Source: Deinococcus sp. AB2017081
Lineage (GTDB): Bacteria; Deinococcota; Deinococci; Deinococcales; Deinococcaceae
Assembly (NCBI RefSeq): GCF_034440735.1
Contig: NZ_CP140098.1
Coordinates: forward strand, 668,501 to 732,500
Length of the DNA: 64,000 nt
Reading direction: 5' to 3'
Part shown: positions 55,298 to 64,000 of the stretch, piece after piece
Numbering within the stretch: position 1 is the first letter of the stretch
Layout: every line of letters begins with the position of its first letter
The notes under the pieces: generated by a model
The model's input: only the letters and a program-made list of their open reading frames with translations
Told to the model about the DNA's origin: nothing
Database searches by the model: none
Position numbers and translations under genes: made by a program

Positions 55298-55352
55298 TTG
55301 ACGGGCGATCCGACACGCGCTAGGCTCCTGTTCGTAAACCCCTTTTACTTAT
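55298..55352 (+). promoter_or_regulatory. promoter of the xylose operon with operator-like sequence at +1
   Basis: TTGACG (55298-55303), 17-base spacer, TAGGCT (55321-55326). TTCGTAAA (55331-55338) and the imperfectly inverted TTTTACTTA (55343-55351) cover the expected start point, a position suited to repression. Confidence 0.65.
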
Positions 55353-55386
55353 CTGCACCCACTCGGCCGGCGGCGGCAAGGACTCC

Positions 55387-56586
55387 ATGACACCACTGTC
55401 TCCCTCTGGCGACCAGGGCTATCTCAAACACCTCAACCGCGCCGCGATCCTCGATGCGCTGCGCCGTGAGGGTGGGCTGAGCCGCGCCGAACTCGCCGCC
55501 CGCACCGGTCGCACCAAGGTCACGGTCGGCAGCGTGGTGCAGGAGCTGCTGGGCACCGGATGGCTGCACGAGGGGGAATTGCAGCACGGAACGGTCGGTC
55601 GCCCCGGTCGTCAGCTGTATCTCGACCGCCGCCGGCACGTCCTGCTGGGGGCCGAGGTCGGGGTGCTGGGGGTACGCGCCGTCGCGTGCGACCTGACCGG
55701 TCAGGTGCTGGCCCGCGAGGCCCTGCACCACCCCACCGGCAGTCCCGAGAGTGCGGCCCGCGACCTGGCCGCCCTGGTGCAGTCCGTGCTCGCCCACCCG
55801 GAGGTGCAGGGCCGAACGGTGCTCGGTCTGGGCGTCGCGGTGCCCGGCCCGGTCGCGCAGGGCGGCCAGACCCTGCTGCACGCCCCGAACCTGGGCTGGA
55901 CGCAGCTGAACTTTCTGGAGGTGCTCGCGCCGCACGTGGACGGGGTCGGTTCCCTGCGCGTGCTGGAGAACGAGGCGAACGCCGCCGCCTTCGGCGAGGC
56001 CTACCTGCCGGTGCAGTCCCCGCCGGACACCGGGGCCGGCGTGCTGGCGTACCTGAGCCTGGGCACCGGGGTCGGAGCGGGCCTGGTGGAGGGGGGGCGG
56101 CGGGTGCTGCGCGGCGCCCACGGGCTGGCGGGGGAACTGGGGCACACCGTCATCCAGCCCGGCGGGCTGTACTGCCACTGCGGCAACCGGGGCTGCGTTG
56201 AGACCCTGCTGGGCGGCTGGGCGATCCGGGCGTCCCTGGGTCTGAATGCCCTGGAACCCCTGGAGGCCGCGCTGCTGCCCCGCGTGCGCGAGGCGGCCGT
56301 CCAGATCACCCTGAGCCGCGCGGGCGAGGCCCTGGGCCTGCTGCTCGTGAACCTGCATCACACCCTCAACCCCAGCGTCGTCGTCATCGGCGGGGCTGTC
56401 ACCCGCCTGGGAGGCCCACTCATGGATACCGCACTGGACTTCTTCAACGCCCATCTCGCCCGCCGCAGCGGCAATGCCCCGCCCGTGCGCGTGGACGTCC
56501 GCCCGGACAGCCTGTACCTGCCTGCACGGGGAGCCGCCGCGCAGGTGCTCGAACGTGCGATCAACGCGCCGGAGCTGAGCGCATGA
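55387..56586 (+). CDS. ROK-family (XylR-like) xylose regulator
   Basis: A 399-residue regulator. The winged helix is [20 protein letters not shown], then [20 protein letters not shown]. The ROK domain has [37 protein letters not shown] and the zinc motif [15 protein letters not shown]. Located directly before xylB and xylA with an ATGA overlap, it is most likely the xylose-responsive repressor. AAGGA precedes the ATG at 55387. Confidence 0.88.
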   Translation: MTPLSPSGDQGYLKHLNRAAILDALRREGGLSRAELAARTGRTKVTVGSVVQELLGTGWLHEGELQHGTVGRPGRQLYLDRRRHVLLGAEVGVLGVRAVACDLTGQVLAREALHHPTGSPESAARDLAALVQSVLAHPEVQGRTVLGLGVAVPGPVAQGGQTLLHAPNLGWTQLNFLEVLAPHVDGVGSLRVLENEANAAAFGEAYLPVQSPPDTGAGVLAYLSLGTGVGAGLVEGGRRVLRGAHGLAGELGHTVIQPGGLYCHCGNRGCVETLLGGWAIRASLGLNALEPLEAALLPRVREAAVQITLSRAGEALGLLLVNLHHTLNPSVVVIGGAVTRLGGPLMDTALDFFNAHLARRSGNAPPVRVDVRPDSLYLPARGAAAQVLERAINAPELSA

Positions 56587-58055
56587 GCACGCCCGTCACC
56601 CTGGGGGTGGATCTCGGCACCAGCGGCGTGAAGGCCGTCGCCCTGGACGCTGCCGGTCGCGTGCTGGCGGACGTCACCGAGACCTACCCGCTGCTCACCC
56701 CCCGCCCCGGCTGGACGGAGCAGCGCCCCGCGGACTGGCTGGCGGGCACCCGCGCCGCCCTGAGCGCCATCGTCGCCCGCCTGCGCGAGCAGGATGCCAC
56801 GCCGATCGCACTGGGCCTGAGCGGACAGATGCACGGCCTGGTGCCGCTGGATGCCCACGGCGACGTGCTGCGCCCCGCGCTGCTGTGGAACGACCAGCGC
56901 ACCGGCGCGCAGGTGGAGGCCATCGAGGCCCGCATTCCCCGCGCCGATCTGGTCGCCCGCACCGGCAACCGCGCCGTGACCGGCTTCCAGCTGCCCAAGA
57001 TCCTGTGGATGAAGGACGAGGAACCGGAACTGTACGCCCGGCTGAGGCATGCCCTGATCCCCAAGGACTACCTGGGGTACGTGCTGACCGGCGTGCTGGC
57101 CGCCGAGCCCTCGGACGCATCGGGCGTCGGGGCGCTGAACCTGGCGCGGCAGGACTGGGACACGGACATCCTGGGTGAGCTGGGCATTGACCCCGCGCTG
57201 TTCCCGCCGGTCGTGCGCTCGGTCGAGATCACCGGCACCCTGAACGCCGAGTGGGCCGCGCAGACGGGCCTGCCCGCCGGTCTGCCGGTCGTCGCGGGCG
57301 GCGGCGACAACGCGGCGGCCGGCATCGCGCTGGGCCTCACCTCGGCGCGGCCGGACGTCGGCAGCCTGAGCCTGGGCACATCCGGCGTGGTGTTCAGCCC
57401 CCTGACCACCCCCACGCCGGATCCCGAGGGCCGCGTCCACCTGTTCGCGCACGCCGACGGCGGCTACCACCTGCTGGGCGTGACCCTGTCGGCGGCGGGG
57501 TCGCTGGAGTGGCTGCACCACCGGCTCGCGCCGGACGTGCCGCTGCCCACGCTGCTGGACGAGGCGCTGGCGGTGCCGGCCGGGGCGGATGGAGTGAGCT
57601 TCCTGCCGTACCTGTCGGGCGAGCGCAGCCCGCTGATGAACCCCCATGCCCGTGCGGCCTTCACCGGCCTGAGCCTCGCGCACGGGCGTGGCCACCTGGT
57701 GCGTGCCGTGCTGGAGGGCAGCGTGGCCGCCCTGGCCGACGCCTACGCGGTCATGGCCCCCATTGCCCCGCTGCGGTCGCTGCTCTCGACCGGGGGCGGA
57801 GCCCGCTCGGAGATGTGGCTGGGGCTGGCGTCCGGGGCGCTGGGGCTGCCGGTGCATCCGACGTCTGCCCGGCCCGGCGCGGCGCACGGCGCGGCGATCC
57901 TGGCCATGCCCGCCGCCGGACTGCACGAGAACCTCACCGCCGCCATCGACGCCACCCGCCCCGACGCCCTGGAGGCCGTGCCCAGCGTGGACATGACGGC
58001 CGCCCTGGGCGCGTACGCCCGCACGCGGGACGCCCTGTATCCGCCGGAGGTCTGA
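56583..58055 (+). CDS. xylB: xylulokinase
   Basis: A 490-residue FGGY-family sugar kinase that phosphorylates D-xylulose to xylulose 5-phosphate for the pentose phosphate pathway. [20 protein letters not shown] is the phosphate-1 motif, [16 protein letters not shown] and [10 protein letters not shown] are xylulokinase-specific, and [20 protein letters not shown] carries the catalytic Asp. [11 protein letters not shown] and [20 protein letters not shown] complete the ATP site. Coupled to the ROK gene by ATGA. Confidence 0.95.
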   Translation: MSTPVTLGVDLGTSGVKAVALDAAGRVLADVTETYPLLTPRPGWTEQRPADWLAGTRAALSAIVARLREQDATPIALGLSGQMHGLVPLDAHGDVLRPALLWNDQRTGAQVEAIEARIPRADLVARTGNRAVTGFQLPKILWMKDEEPELYARLRHALIPKDYLGYVLTGVLAAEPSDASGVGALNLARQDWDTDILGELGIDPALFPPVVRSVEITGTLNAEWAAQTGLPAGLPVVAGGGDNAAAGIALGLTSARPDVGSLSLGTSGVVFSPLTTPTPDPEGRVHLFAHADGGYHLLGVTLSAAGSLEWLHHRLAPDVPLPTLLDEALAVPAGADGVSFLPYLSGERSPLMNPHARAAFTGLSLAHGRGHLVRAVLEGSVAALADAYAVMAPIAPLRSLLSTGGGARSEMWLGLASGALGLPVHPTSARPGAAHGAAILAMPAAGLHENLTAAIDATRPDALEAVPSVDMTAALGAYARTRDALYPPEV

Positions 58056-58143
58056 CCGTCACCCCGTCCCACGCCCTGAGTCACCGCCCTCGTCCGACCG
58101 TCCGACCCTGAGACCGGCACACCCCTTCACAAGGAGACCCACC

Positions 58144-59310
<1,167 letters not shown>

Positions 59311-59314
59311 GACC

Positions 59315-60397
59315 GTGAGCACACCCACGGGCCGGGCCGACCGGCGGCACTGGGGACAGACCCCGGCCGGCGAGGCCATCCACCTGTACACGCTGGCCCT
59401 GCCCGGCGGCGTACAGGCCACCCTCACGGACTTCGGGGCCACGCTCGTCGGGGTGTGTGTCCCGGATCGGCGGGGTGTCCTGGGGGACGTGGTGCTGGGG
59501 CACGACCAGCCCGGCCCGTACGCGGATCACGCGACCTCGCCGTACTTCGGCGCGACCGTCGGGCGCTACGCCAACCGGATCGCCGGGGGACAGTTCCCGC
59601 TGGACGGGCAGGTGTACCGTGTGCCGCCCAACGACGGAGACAATGCCCTGCACGGCGGCCCACAGGGCTTCGACCACCGCGTGTGGCACGGCGAGACCCG
59701 CGTGGAGGCTGGCCGTCCGGCCGTCACCTTCACGCGCCTGAGCGTGGACGGCGAGATGGGCTTTCCCGGCAACCTGCGCGTGACCGTCACCTACACGCTG
59801 GGTGAACTGGACGGCGCGCACACGCTGGAGATCGACTACCACGCGGTCACCGACGCGCCCACCGTGCTGAACCTGACCAACCACGCGTACTGGAACCTCA
59901 TGGCCGATCCGTCGCGCGGCGTGCTGGAGCACGAGCTGACGGTGCACGCCTCCGCCTTCACGCCCGTGCGGGCGGGGGGCATTCCCACGGGCGAGGTGCG
60001 TCCGGTCGCCGGCACGCCCTTCGACTTCCGGACGCCGCGCCCGGTCGGGGAGCGCGTGGACGCGCCGGATGAGCAGCTCACGCTGGTCGGCGGCTACGAC
60101 CACAACCTCGTGCTGGACGGCACGGGGCTGCGGCTGGCGGCCGTGCTGCACGATCCGCACTCCGGGCGCGAGCTGACCATCCACACGACCGAGCCCGGCG
60201 TGCAGGTGTATTCCGGTAACTTCCTGGACGGCAGCGTCACCGGGAAGCATGGGCAGGTCTACGCGAAACACGCGGGGATGTGCCTGGAGACGCAGCACTT
60301 CCCGGACTCGCCCAACTGGCCGGACTTTCCATCCACACGTCTCGATCCGGGCCAGACCTTCACATCACGCACGGTGCACACCTTCCGCGTGCGCTGA
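59315..60397 (+). CDS. galM: aldose 1-epimerase (mutarotase)
   Basis: A 360-residue beta-sandwich enzyme that interconverts sugar anomers and so speeds xylose isomerisation. Catalytic residues are visible in DNALHGGPQGFDHRVWHGE (His), LNLTNHAYWNLMAD (His) and GMCLETQHFPDSPNWPDFPS (the base Glu). YFGATVGRYANRIAGGQF is a substrate-binding segment. The GTG at 59315 is four bases after the xylA stop. Confidence 0.93.
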   Translation: MSTPTGRADRRHWGQTPAGEAIHLYTLALPGGVQATLTDFGATLVGVCVPDRRGVLGDVVLGHDQPGPYADHATSPYFGATVGRYANRIAGGQFPLDGQVYRVPPNDGDNALHGGPQGFDHRVWHGETRVEAGRPAVTFTRLSVDGEMGFPGNLRVTVTYTLGELDGAHTLEIDYHAVTDAPTVLNLTNHAYWNLMADPSRGVLEHELTVHASAFTPVRAGGIPTGEVRPVAGTPFDFRTPRPVGERVDAPDEQLTLVGGYDHNLVLDGTGLRLAAVLHDPHSGRELTIHTTEPGVQVYSGNFLDGSVTGKHGQVYAKHAGMCLETQHFPDSPNWPDFPSTRLDPGQTFTSRTVHTFRVR

Positions 60398-60522
60398 CCG
60401 GCATGGCCATCCGGTTCCCGGACATCCGGTGCTCCTGCGGAGGTCCATCCCTCTCTCCCGGCCCCACCCGCCCCGCTGCGGGCTGGGGCCGCCGTGGTCA
60501 CCCCCGGCAAGGCGGTCATGAC

Positions 60523-61539
60523 ATGAAACTCCCCCTCCTTCTCCTCCCGGCCCTGATGCTCGGCGCGGTCGCCACGGCGTCCGGGCAGGCCCCCACCCTG
60601 AAGCAGGCGGCCCAGGCACGCGGCGTCCTGATCGGCGCCGCCGTGAACAGCGCCCTCTTCGACGACCTCGATCCCGACTACGCCGATACCGTGGCGCGGG
60701 AATTCGGGGTCGTCGTGCTGGAGAACGGCATGAAGTGGAAGACCCTGCAGGGCACCCAGGGCGAGTTCGTGTACGGCCTCGCGGACGCCACCGTCGCGTG
60801 GGCCCAGCAGCGCGGCCTGGCGGTGCGCGGCCACACCCTGATCTGGCACGACAGCGCGCCGGCGTGGCTGTACCAGTTCAAGACCGCTCCCGAGGTGCAG
60901 GCGGCCATGAAGTCCCACATCACGAACGTCGTGACCCATTTCGGATCACGCGTGAAGTACTGGGACGTGGTGAACGAGGTCGTGTCGGACGCCCCCGGCC
61001 ACCCGCTGCGGGCCAACAGTCCCTTCGCGGCGGCCGGGCCGGACTACATCGACCAGGCGTTCCGCTGGGCACACGCGGCGAACCCGCAGGCGCGGCTGTA
61101 CTACAACGACTACAACACCGAGGGCCTGAACGGCAAGAGCGATGCCGTGTACGCCCTGGTCAAGGGGCTGCTGGCGCGGGGCGTGCCGATCCACGGCGTG
61201 GGCTTCCAGACCCATGTCAGCTCGGCCTTCTCGGTGAAGGACTCCGGTATGCTCGCCAACCTCAAGCGCTTCCGCGACCTGGGCCTGGACATCCAGATGA
61301 CCGAGGTGGACGTGACCCTGCCCGCCAGCGGCGCGACTCCCGCGAACCTCGCCCGGCAGGCCCAGGTGTACCGCGACCTCGTGGGCGCGTGCCTGAGCGT
61401 GAAGTGCAGCGCCTTCGTGACCTGGGGCGTGAACGATCCGAGTTCGTGGCGGGCCGGTGGCAAGCCGCTGCTGTTCGATGACCTGTACGCGAAGAAGCCC
61501 GCCTACGGTGCGGTGATCGGGGCGCTCCAGGCGCGCTGA
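60523..61539 (+). CDS. secreted GH10 endo-1,4-beta-xylanase
   Basis: A 338-residue exported xylanase without an accessory binding domain. Residues 1-20 are a signal peptide (LPLLLLPALMLGAVATASGQ). The barrel has VVLENGMKWKTLQG, AVRGHTLIWHDSAPAWLYQF, KYWDVVNEVVSDAPG with the acid/base Glu, VGFQTHVSSAF and LDIQMTEVDVTLPASG with the nucleophile Glu. Two late cysteines (VGACLSVKCSAFVTWGV) form the usual disulfide. AAGGCGG precedes the ATG at 60523; an ATG five bases earlier stops after two codons. Confidence 0.95.
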   Translation: MKLPLLLLPALMLGAVATASGQAPTLKQAAQARGVLIGAAVNSALFDDLDPDYADTVAREFGVVVLENGMKWKTLQGTQGEFVYGLADATVAWAQQRGLAVRGHTLIWHDSAPAWLYQFKTAPEVQAAMKSHITNVVTHFGSRVKYWDVVNEVVSDAPGHPLRANSPFAAAGPDYIDQAFRWAHAANPQARLYYNDYNTEGLNGKSDAVYALVKGLLARGVPIHGVGFQTHVSSAFSVKDSGMLANLKRFRDLGLDIQMTEVDVTLPASGATPANLARQAQVYRDLVGACLSVKCSAFVTWGVNDPSSWRAGGKPLLFDDLYAKKPAYGAVIGALQAR

Positions 61540-61543
61540 CCGC

Positions 61544-61555
61544 TACCATCTGGGC
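61544..61555 (+). promoter_or_regulatory. leaderless-type promoter (-10 TACCAT)
   Basis: TACCAT at 61544-61549, six bases before the ATG at 61556. It overlaps the end of the xylanase operon. Confidence 0.55.
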
Positions 61556-62134
61556 ATGCAGCATGCCGTGGTACTCACCGATGGGGATCTGACCCTGCGC
61601 CCGCTGACGGAGGCCGATATCGGCCCGCTGTGTGCCCTGGCCGCAGACTGCGGCGACGAGCTGCGGTTCATGGGCTCGCCGCCAGCCACCCCGGAGTACT
61701 ACCGCGCCGGGCTGGATGCCCCGAACCAGCTTCTGTTCGTGGTCGAGGTCGCGGGAACCCTGGCCGGCAGCACCCGCTACGGCGACCTGCGCTCCGCCGA
61801 CGCCGGCGTCGAGATCGGCTGGACGTGGCTGCATCCGCGCTGGTACGGCACGGGCGTGAACCGCCGCATGAAGCGCCTGCTGCTGGCCCACGCCTTCACA
61901 GGCATGGGCATGGAACGCGTGCAGCTCAAGACGGACATCCTGAACCGGCGCTCACAGGCCGCCATCGCCGCACTCGGAGCCGTGCGCGAGGGCGTGCTGC
62001 GATCCCACATGCGCCGCCCCGACGGCACCATGCGCGACACGGTGATGTACTCGGTCACGGCGTCGGAGTGGCCGCAGGTGCAGGCGCGTCTGGACGACCG
62101 GATCAGTTCTGCCGCAGCAGCGGGTACGGATTGA
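61556..62134 (+). CDS. GNAT-family N-acetyltransferase (RimJ/RimL-like)
   Basis: A 192-residue acetyltransferase. [20 protein letters not shown] is the N-terminal helix, [20 protein letters not shown] with the CoA pyrophosphate loop follows, and [20 protein letters not shown] matches the RimJ/RimL-type C-terminal half (residues 105-150). It acetylates an amino group of a protein or small molecule. Its last 32 bases overlap the convergent peptidase gene. Confidence 0.82.
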   Translation: MQHAVVLTDGDLTLRPLTEADIGPLCALAADCGDELRFMGSPPATPEYYRAGLDAPNQLLFVVEVAGTLAGSTRYGDLRSADAGVEIGWTWLHPRWYGTGVNRRMKRLLLAHAFTGMGMERVQLKTDILNRRSQAAIAALGAVREGVLRSHMRRPDGTMRDTVMYSVTASEWPQVQARLDDRISSAAAAGTD

Positions 62135-62618
62135 TCGCGCCGCCGCCCGTATAGATGCCGTAGTGCAGGTGTGGGGGCGTCCCCTTCGCGTTGCCACTGT
62201 CGCCCACGTAGCCCACCACGTCGCCCGCCTGTACCCAGTCGCCGCGTTTCAGGTCGGGGTAGCGCTCCAGGTGGGCGTAGTAGTGCCGCTGCCCGCCCGG
62301 CCCCAGCAGCATGACCGTCCGGCCCCCCAGGGTGTTCGGCCCCACGTTCAGCACGATGCCGCGCGTGGTGGCCCGGATGGGTGTGCCGCGCTTCGCGAAG
62401 ATGTCCACGCCCTCGTGCGTGCGGCCCTGGCTGCGGGCTCCGCCCCAGGTGTCCACGAAGCGCGTGCCGGGCAGGGGGTTGGGCAGGCTGCGGGCCGTGG
62501 GTGTGGGGGCCGACAGCAGCGCCGCGTAGCGCTGGGCATTCTTCAGGACGGGCCACAGCAGGTACGCCGCCCCCGCCAGGATCGCCAGGGTCAGCACAAG
62601 GCCGAGAAAGCGCCGCAT
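62103..62618 (-). CDS. M23-family metallopeptidase (membrane-anchored)
   Basis: A 171-residue protein with one N-terminal membrane anchor (about 4-24) and a lysostaphin-like M23 domain. [20 protein letters not shown] gives the zinc Hxxx[21 protein letters not shown] follows, and [20 protein letters not shown] gives the HxH. M23 enzymes cut peptidoglycan cross-links or act as division activators. All three zinc ligands are present, so it should be active. The tail overlaps the GNAT gene on the other strand. Confidence 0.87.
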   Translation of the reverse strand: MRRFLGLVLTLAILAGAAYLLWPVLKNAQRYAALLSAPTPTARSLPNPLPGTRFVDTWGGARSQGRTHEGVDIFAKRGTPIRATTRGIVLNVGPNTLGGRTVMLLGPGGQRHYYAHLERYPDLKRGDWVQAGDVVGYVGDSGNAKGTPPHLHYGIYTGGGAINPYPLLRQN

Positions 62619-62694
62619 GCCCCCACCATGCCGTGCCGGGCGGGGGGCCGAATCGGTGGAAAGTTGCAGACCGTGCGGGATCTCAAGACACGCC

Positions 62695-62732
62695 GAAGGG
62701 CGGAACGGGGTTCGGGTTCCGTTCCGCCCTTC
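62695..62732. terminator. 12-bp stem-loop after the sugar-binding protein gene
   Basis: GAAGGGCGGAAC (62695-62706) pairs with GTTCCGCCCTTC (62721-62732), ten bases beyond the stop of the minus-strand gene. Confidence 0.65.
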
Positions 62733-62742
62733 GTGATCTGGC

Positions 62743-63930
62743 CTACTTGTTGATGTTGCTCTCGATCTCGGTCACGGCCTTCTTCAGCAGGTCACCGTAG
62801 GGCTGATTGGCCTTCTGCACGCCCTGGGCGGTCGCGGCGGCCCAGGGCCCCCACACCGCGCCCATCTGCGGGATGTTCGGCATGGGCGTGCCCAGCGCGA
62901 CGGCCCTGCCGAAGCCCGCGACCACCGGATCGGCGCGGAGTTTTGCGCGGGCCGACAGGCTGGTGGGGATCGAGCCGTTCGCCTGGTTGAACGACAGCTG
63001 CGACGCCGAGGACGTCAGCTGCCGGGCCAGCTGCACGGCCACGGTCTTGTTCTTGCTGTACGCGCTGACCAGGATGCCGCGCACGCCGACAAACGGGCTC
63101 CACTTGCCGGTCGCGCCGGGGGGGGTGGGGAACGGCAGGATGCCGTAGTCGATGCCCGCCTTCTTGATGTCGCCCATGTCCCACGGGCCGGTGTAGAACA
63201 TTGCCAGGCGACCGTCGACGAACGCGCTCTTGGCGGCGTCCTGGCTGACGCCCTCCGCGACCAGGCCGTACTTGTAGCGCAGGTCGTTCAGGAAGCCCAG
63301 GGCCTTTGCGGTACCGGCGTTGTCCAGGCCGATGTCCTTCGTGTCCAGCGTGCCGCCATTGTTCCTGAACACGTAGCCGCCGTAGGCACTGACAAAGCCG
63401 TAGCTCTTGTACGGCTCGGCGATATCGGAGAGGTACCCGAACCTGCCGTTGCCGGTATTCGCCTTCGCGGCCCTGAGGAAGGCGTCCCAGGTGGTGGGAG
63501 CCTGCGGCACCAGCGCCCTGTTGTAGACCAGCGCGACCGCCTCGGCGTTCAGGGGCAGGCCGAACAGCTTGCCCTGGTACGTGAAGGCCGACAGCGCGGT
63601 CTTGTCGAGGTCGGCCTTGGAGGTGATGTACTTGTCCATCGGCTCGATCACGCCGGACGCGGCGTAGCGGCCCAGGCGGTCATGGGGCTCGGTGGCGATC
63701 AGATCCGGCCCCTGGCCCTTGGGCGCCGACTGGATGAACTTGTCCTGGGTCTGGGCGAAGGGCACGGAGACCACGTTCACCTTGTGGCCGGTGGCCTTCT
63801 CGAAGGCGGCCGCCTGCGCCTTGATCCACGCGAGTTCGCCCGCCGCCTCGAAGGACGTCCACAGGGTCAGGGTGGCGGCGTGCGCGCTGCCGAGCAGCGC
63901 CAGGGACAGGACAGTCAGGGCTCGGTTCAT
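62743..63930 (-). CDS. extracellular maltose/maltodextrin-type sugar-binding protein
   Basis: A 395-residue solute-binding protein (MalE-like). Residues 1-18 are a signal peptide ([15 protein letters not shown]). Mature protein marks are [60 protein letters not shown] and [20 protein letters not shown]. Spacing and motifs fit maltose-binding proteins rather than the xylan-operon protein. Its permease genes are expected downstream of it but are not here; the hairpin at 62695-62732 ends the transcript. AAGGAG precedes the ATG at 63930. Confidence 0.88.
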   Translation of the reverse strand: MNRALTVLSLALLGSAHAATLTLWTSFEAAGELAWIKAQAAAFEKATGHKVNVVSVPFAQTQDKFIQSAPKGQGPDLIATEPHDRLGRYAASGVIEPMDKYITSKADLDKTALSAFTYQGKLFGLPLNAEAVALVYNRALVPQAPTTWDAFLRAAKANTGNGRFGYLSDIAEPYKSYGFVSAYGGYVFRNNGGTLDTKDIGLDNAGTAKALGFLNDLRYKYGLVAEGVSQDAAKSAFVDGRLAMFYTGPWDMGDIKKAGIDYGILPFPTPPGATGKWSPFVGVRGILVSAYSKNKTVAVQLARQLTSSASQLSFNQANGSIPTSLSARAKLRADPVVAGFGRAVALGTPMPNIPQMGAVWGPWAAATAQGVQKANQPYGDLLKKAVTEIESNINK

Positions 63931-64000
63931 GGTGGGCTCCTTGTGGGCCAGTGGCCCGGGGGGGGTGTCGGGCTGACGGAACAGGCTGGGGAACGGTCGT

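Noticed and set aside
62103..62134. 32-base tail-to-tail overlap of GNAT and M23 genes as an error or frameshift
   Set aside because: Both proteins keep sensible C-termini, and similar small convergent overlaps occur at 13962-13965 and 20009-20020.

Overview
The window is high-GC bacterial DNA that reads as a Deinococcus chromosome. Pointers are the intron-free, tightly packed genes, the run of leaderless promoters (a TANNNT box 6-7 bases before an ATG or GTG start, as mapped in Deinococcus deserti), Deinococcus-style dispersed intergenic repeats, an 11-residue-repeat LEA-like surface protein, and a complete secreted xylan and glucan degradation set. The genus is an inference from gene content; no rRNA or tRNA gene is present to confirm it.

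Layout. 1-9.4 kb: end of a sugar symporter, a MarC-type membrane protein, an HNH endonuclease preceded by an unusual inverted-repeat region, two secreted repeat proteins, an HD hydrolase, and a three-gene two-component cluster (OmpR-type regulator, PAS histidine kinase, single-domain regulator). 9.4-17.6 kb: biosynthetic threonine deaminase behind what looks like a leader-peptide attenuator; a DUF808 membrane protein; a MocR-type regulator divergent from a BenE benzoate transporter with repeated operators between them; and a short gene remnant split by a small insertion. 17.6-27.3 kb: acyl-CoA ligase, a stand-alone small RNA gene, metabolic and small-molecule enzymes, a GH16 glucanase, a MITE with target duplication, and a PIN-toxin pair. 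27.4-33.4 kb: groES-groEL, a GGDEF protein fused to a ribbon-helix-helix domain, and an operon of DinB, deaminase, Nudix-methyltransferase and histidine-phosphatase genes joined by GTGA overlaps.

33.4-45.1 kb: two secreted carbohydrate-active lipoproteins that share an almost identical discoidin domain, a ROK regulator, then the five-gene STM4015-STM4014-STM4013-STM4012-STM4011 cassette (leucine-rich-repeat protein, ATP-grasp, alkaline-phosphatase-superfamily hydrolase and two radical SAM enzymes). I know of no established function for this cassette, and it is the best candidate here for an undescribed system. It converges on a second leucine-rich-repeat gene (DUF6745-like) coupled to a 98-residue partner.

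45.6-61.5 kb is a xylan and xylose utilisation locus. On the minus strand: LacI regulator, sugar-binding protein, two ABC permeases, a clan GH-A hydrolase, GH1, GH43 and a ThuA-like protein. Divergently on the plus strand: ROK/XylR regulator, xylulokinase, xylose isomerase, aldose 1-epimerase and a secreted GH10 xylanase. The expected flow is xylan cut outside by GH10, oligomers imported by the ABC system, cleaved inside by GH43 and GH1, and xylose converted by GalM, XylA and XylB to xylulose 5-phosphate. No ATPase subunit for the importer is present. The window ends with an acetyltransferase, an M23 peptidase and a second sugar-binding protein. No CRISPR array, rRNA, tRNA or intact transposase was seen.
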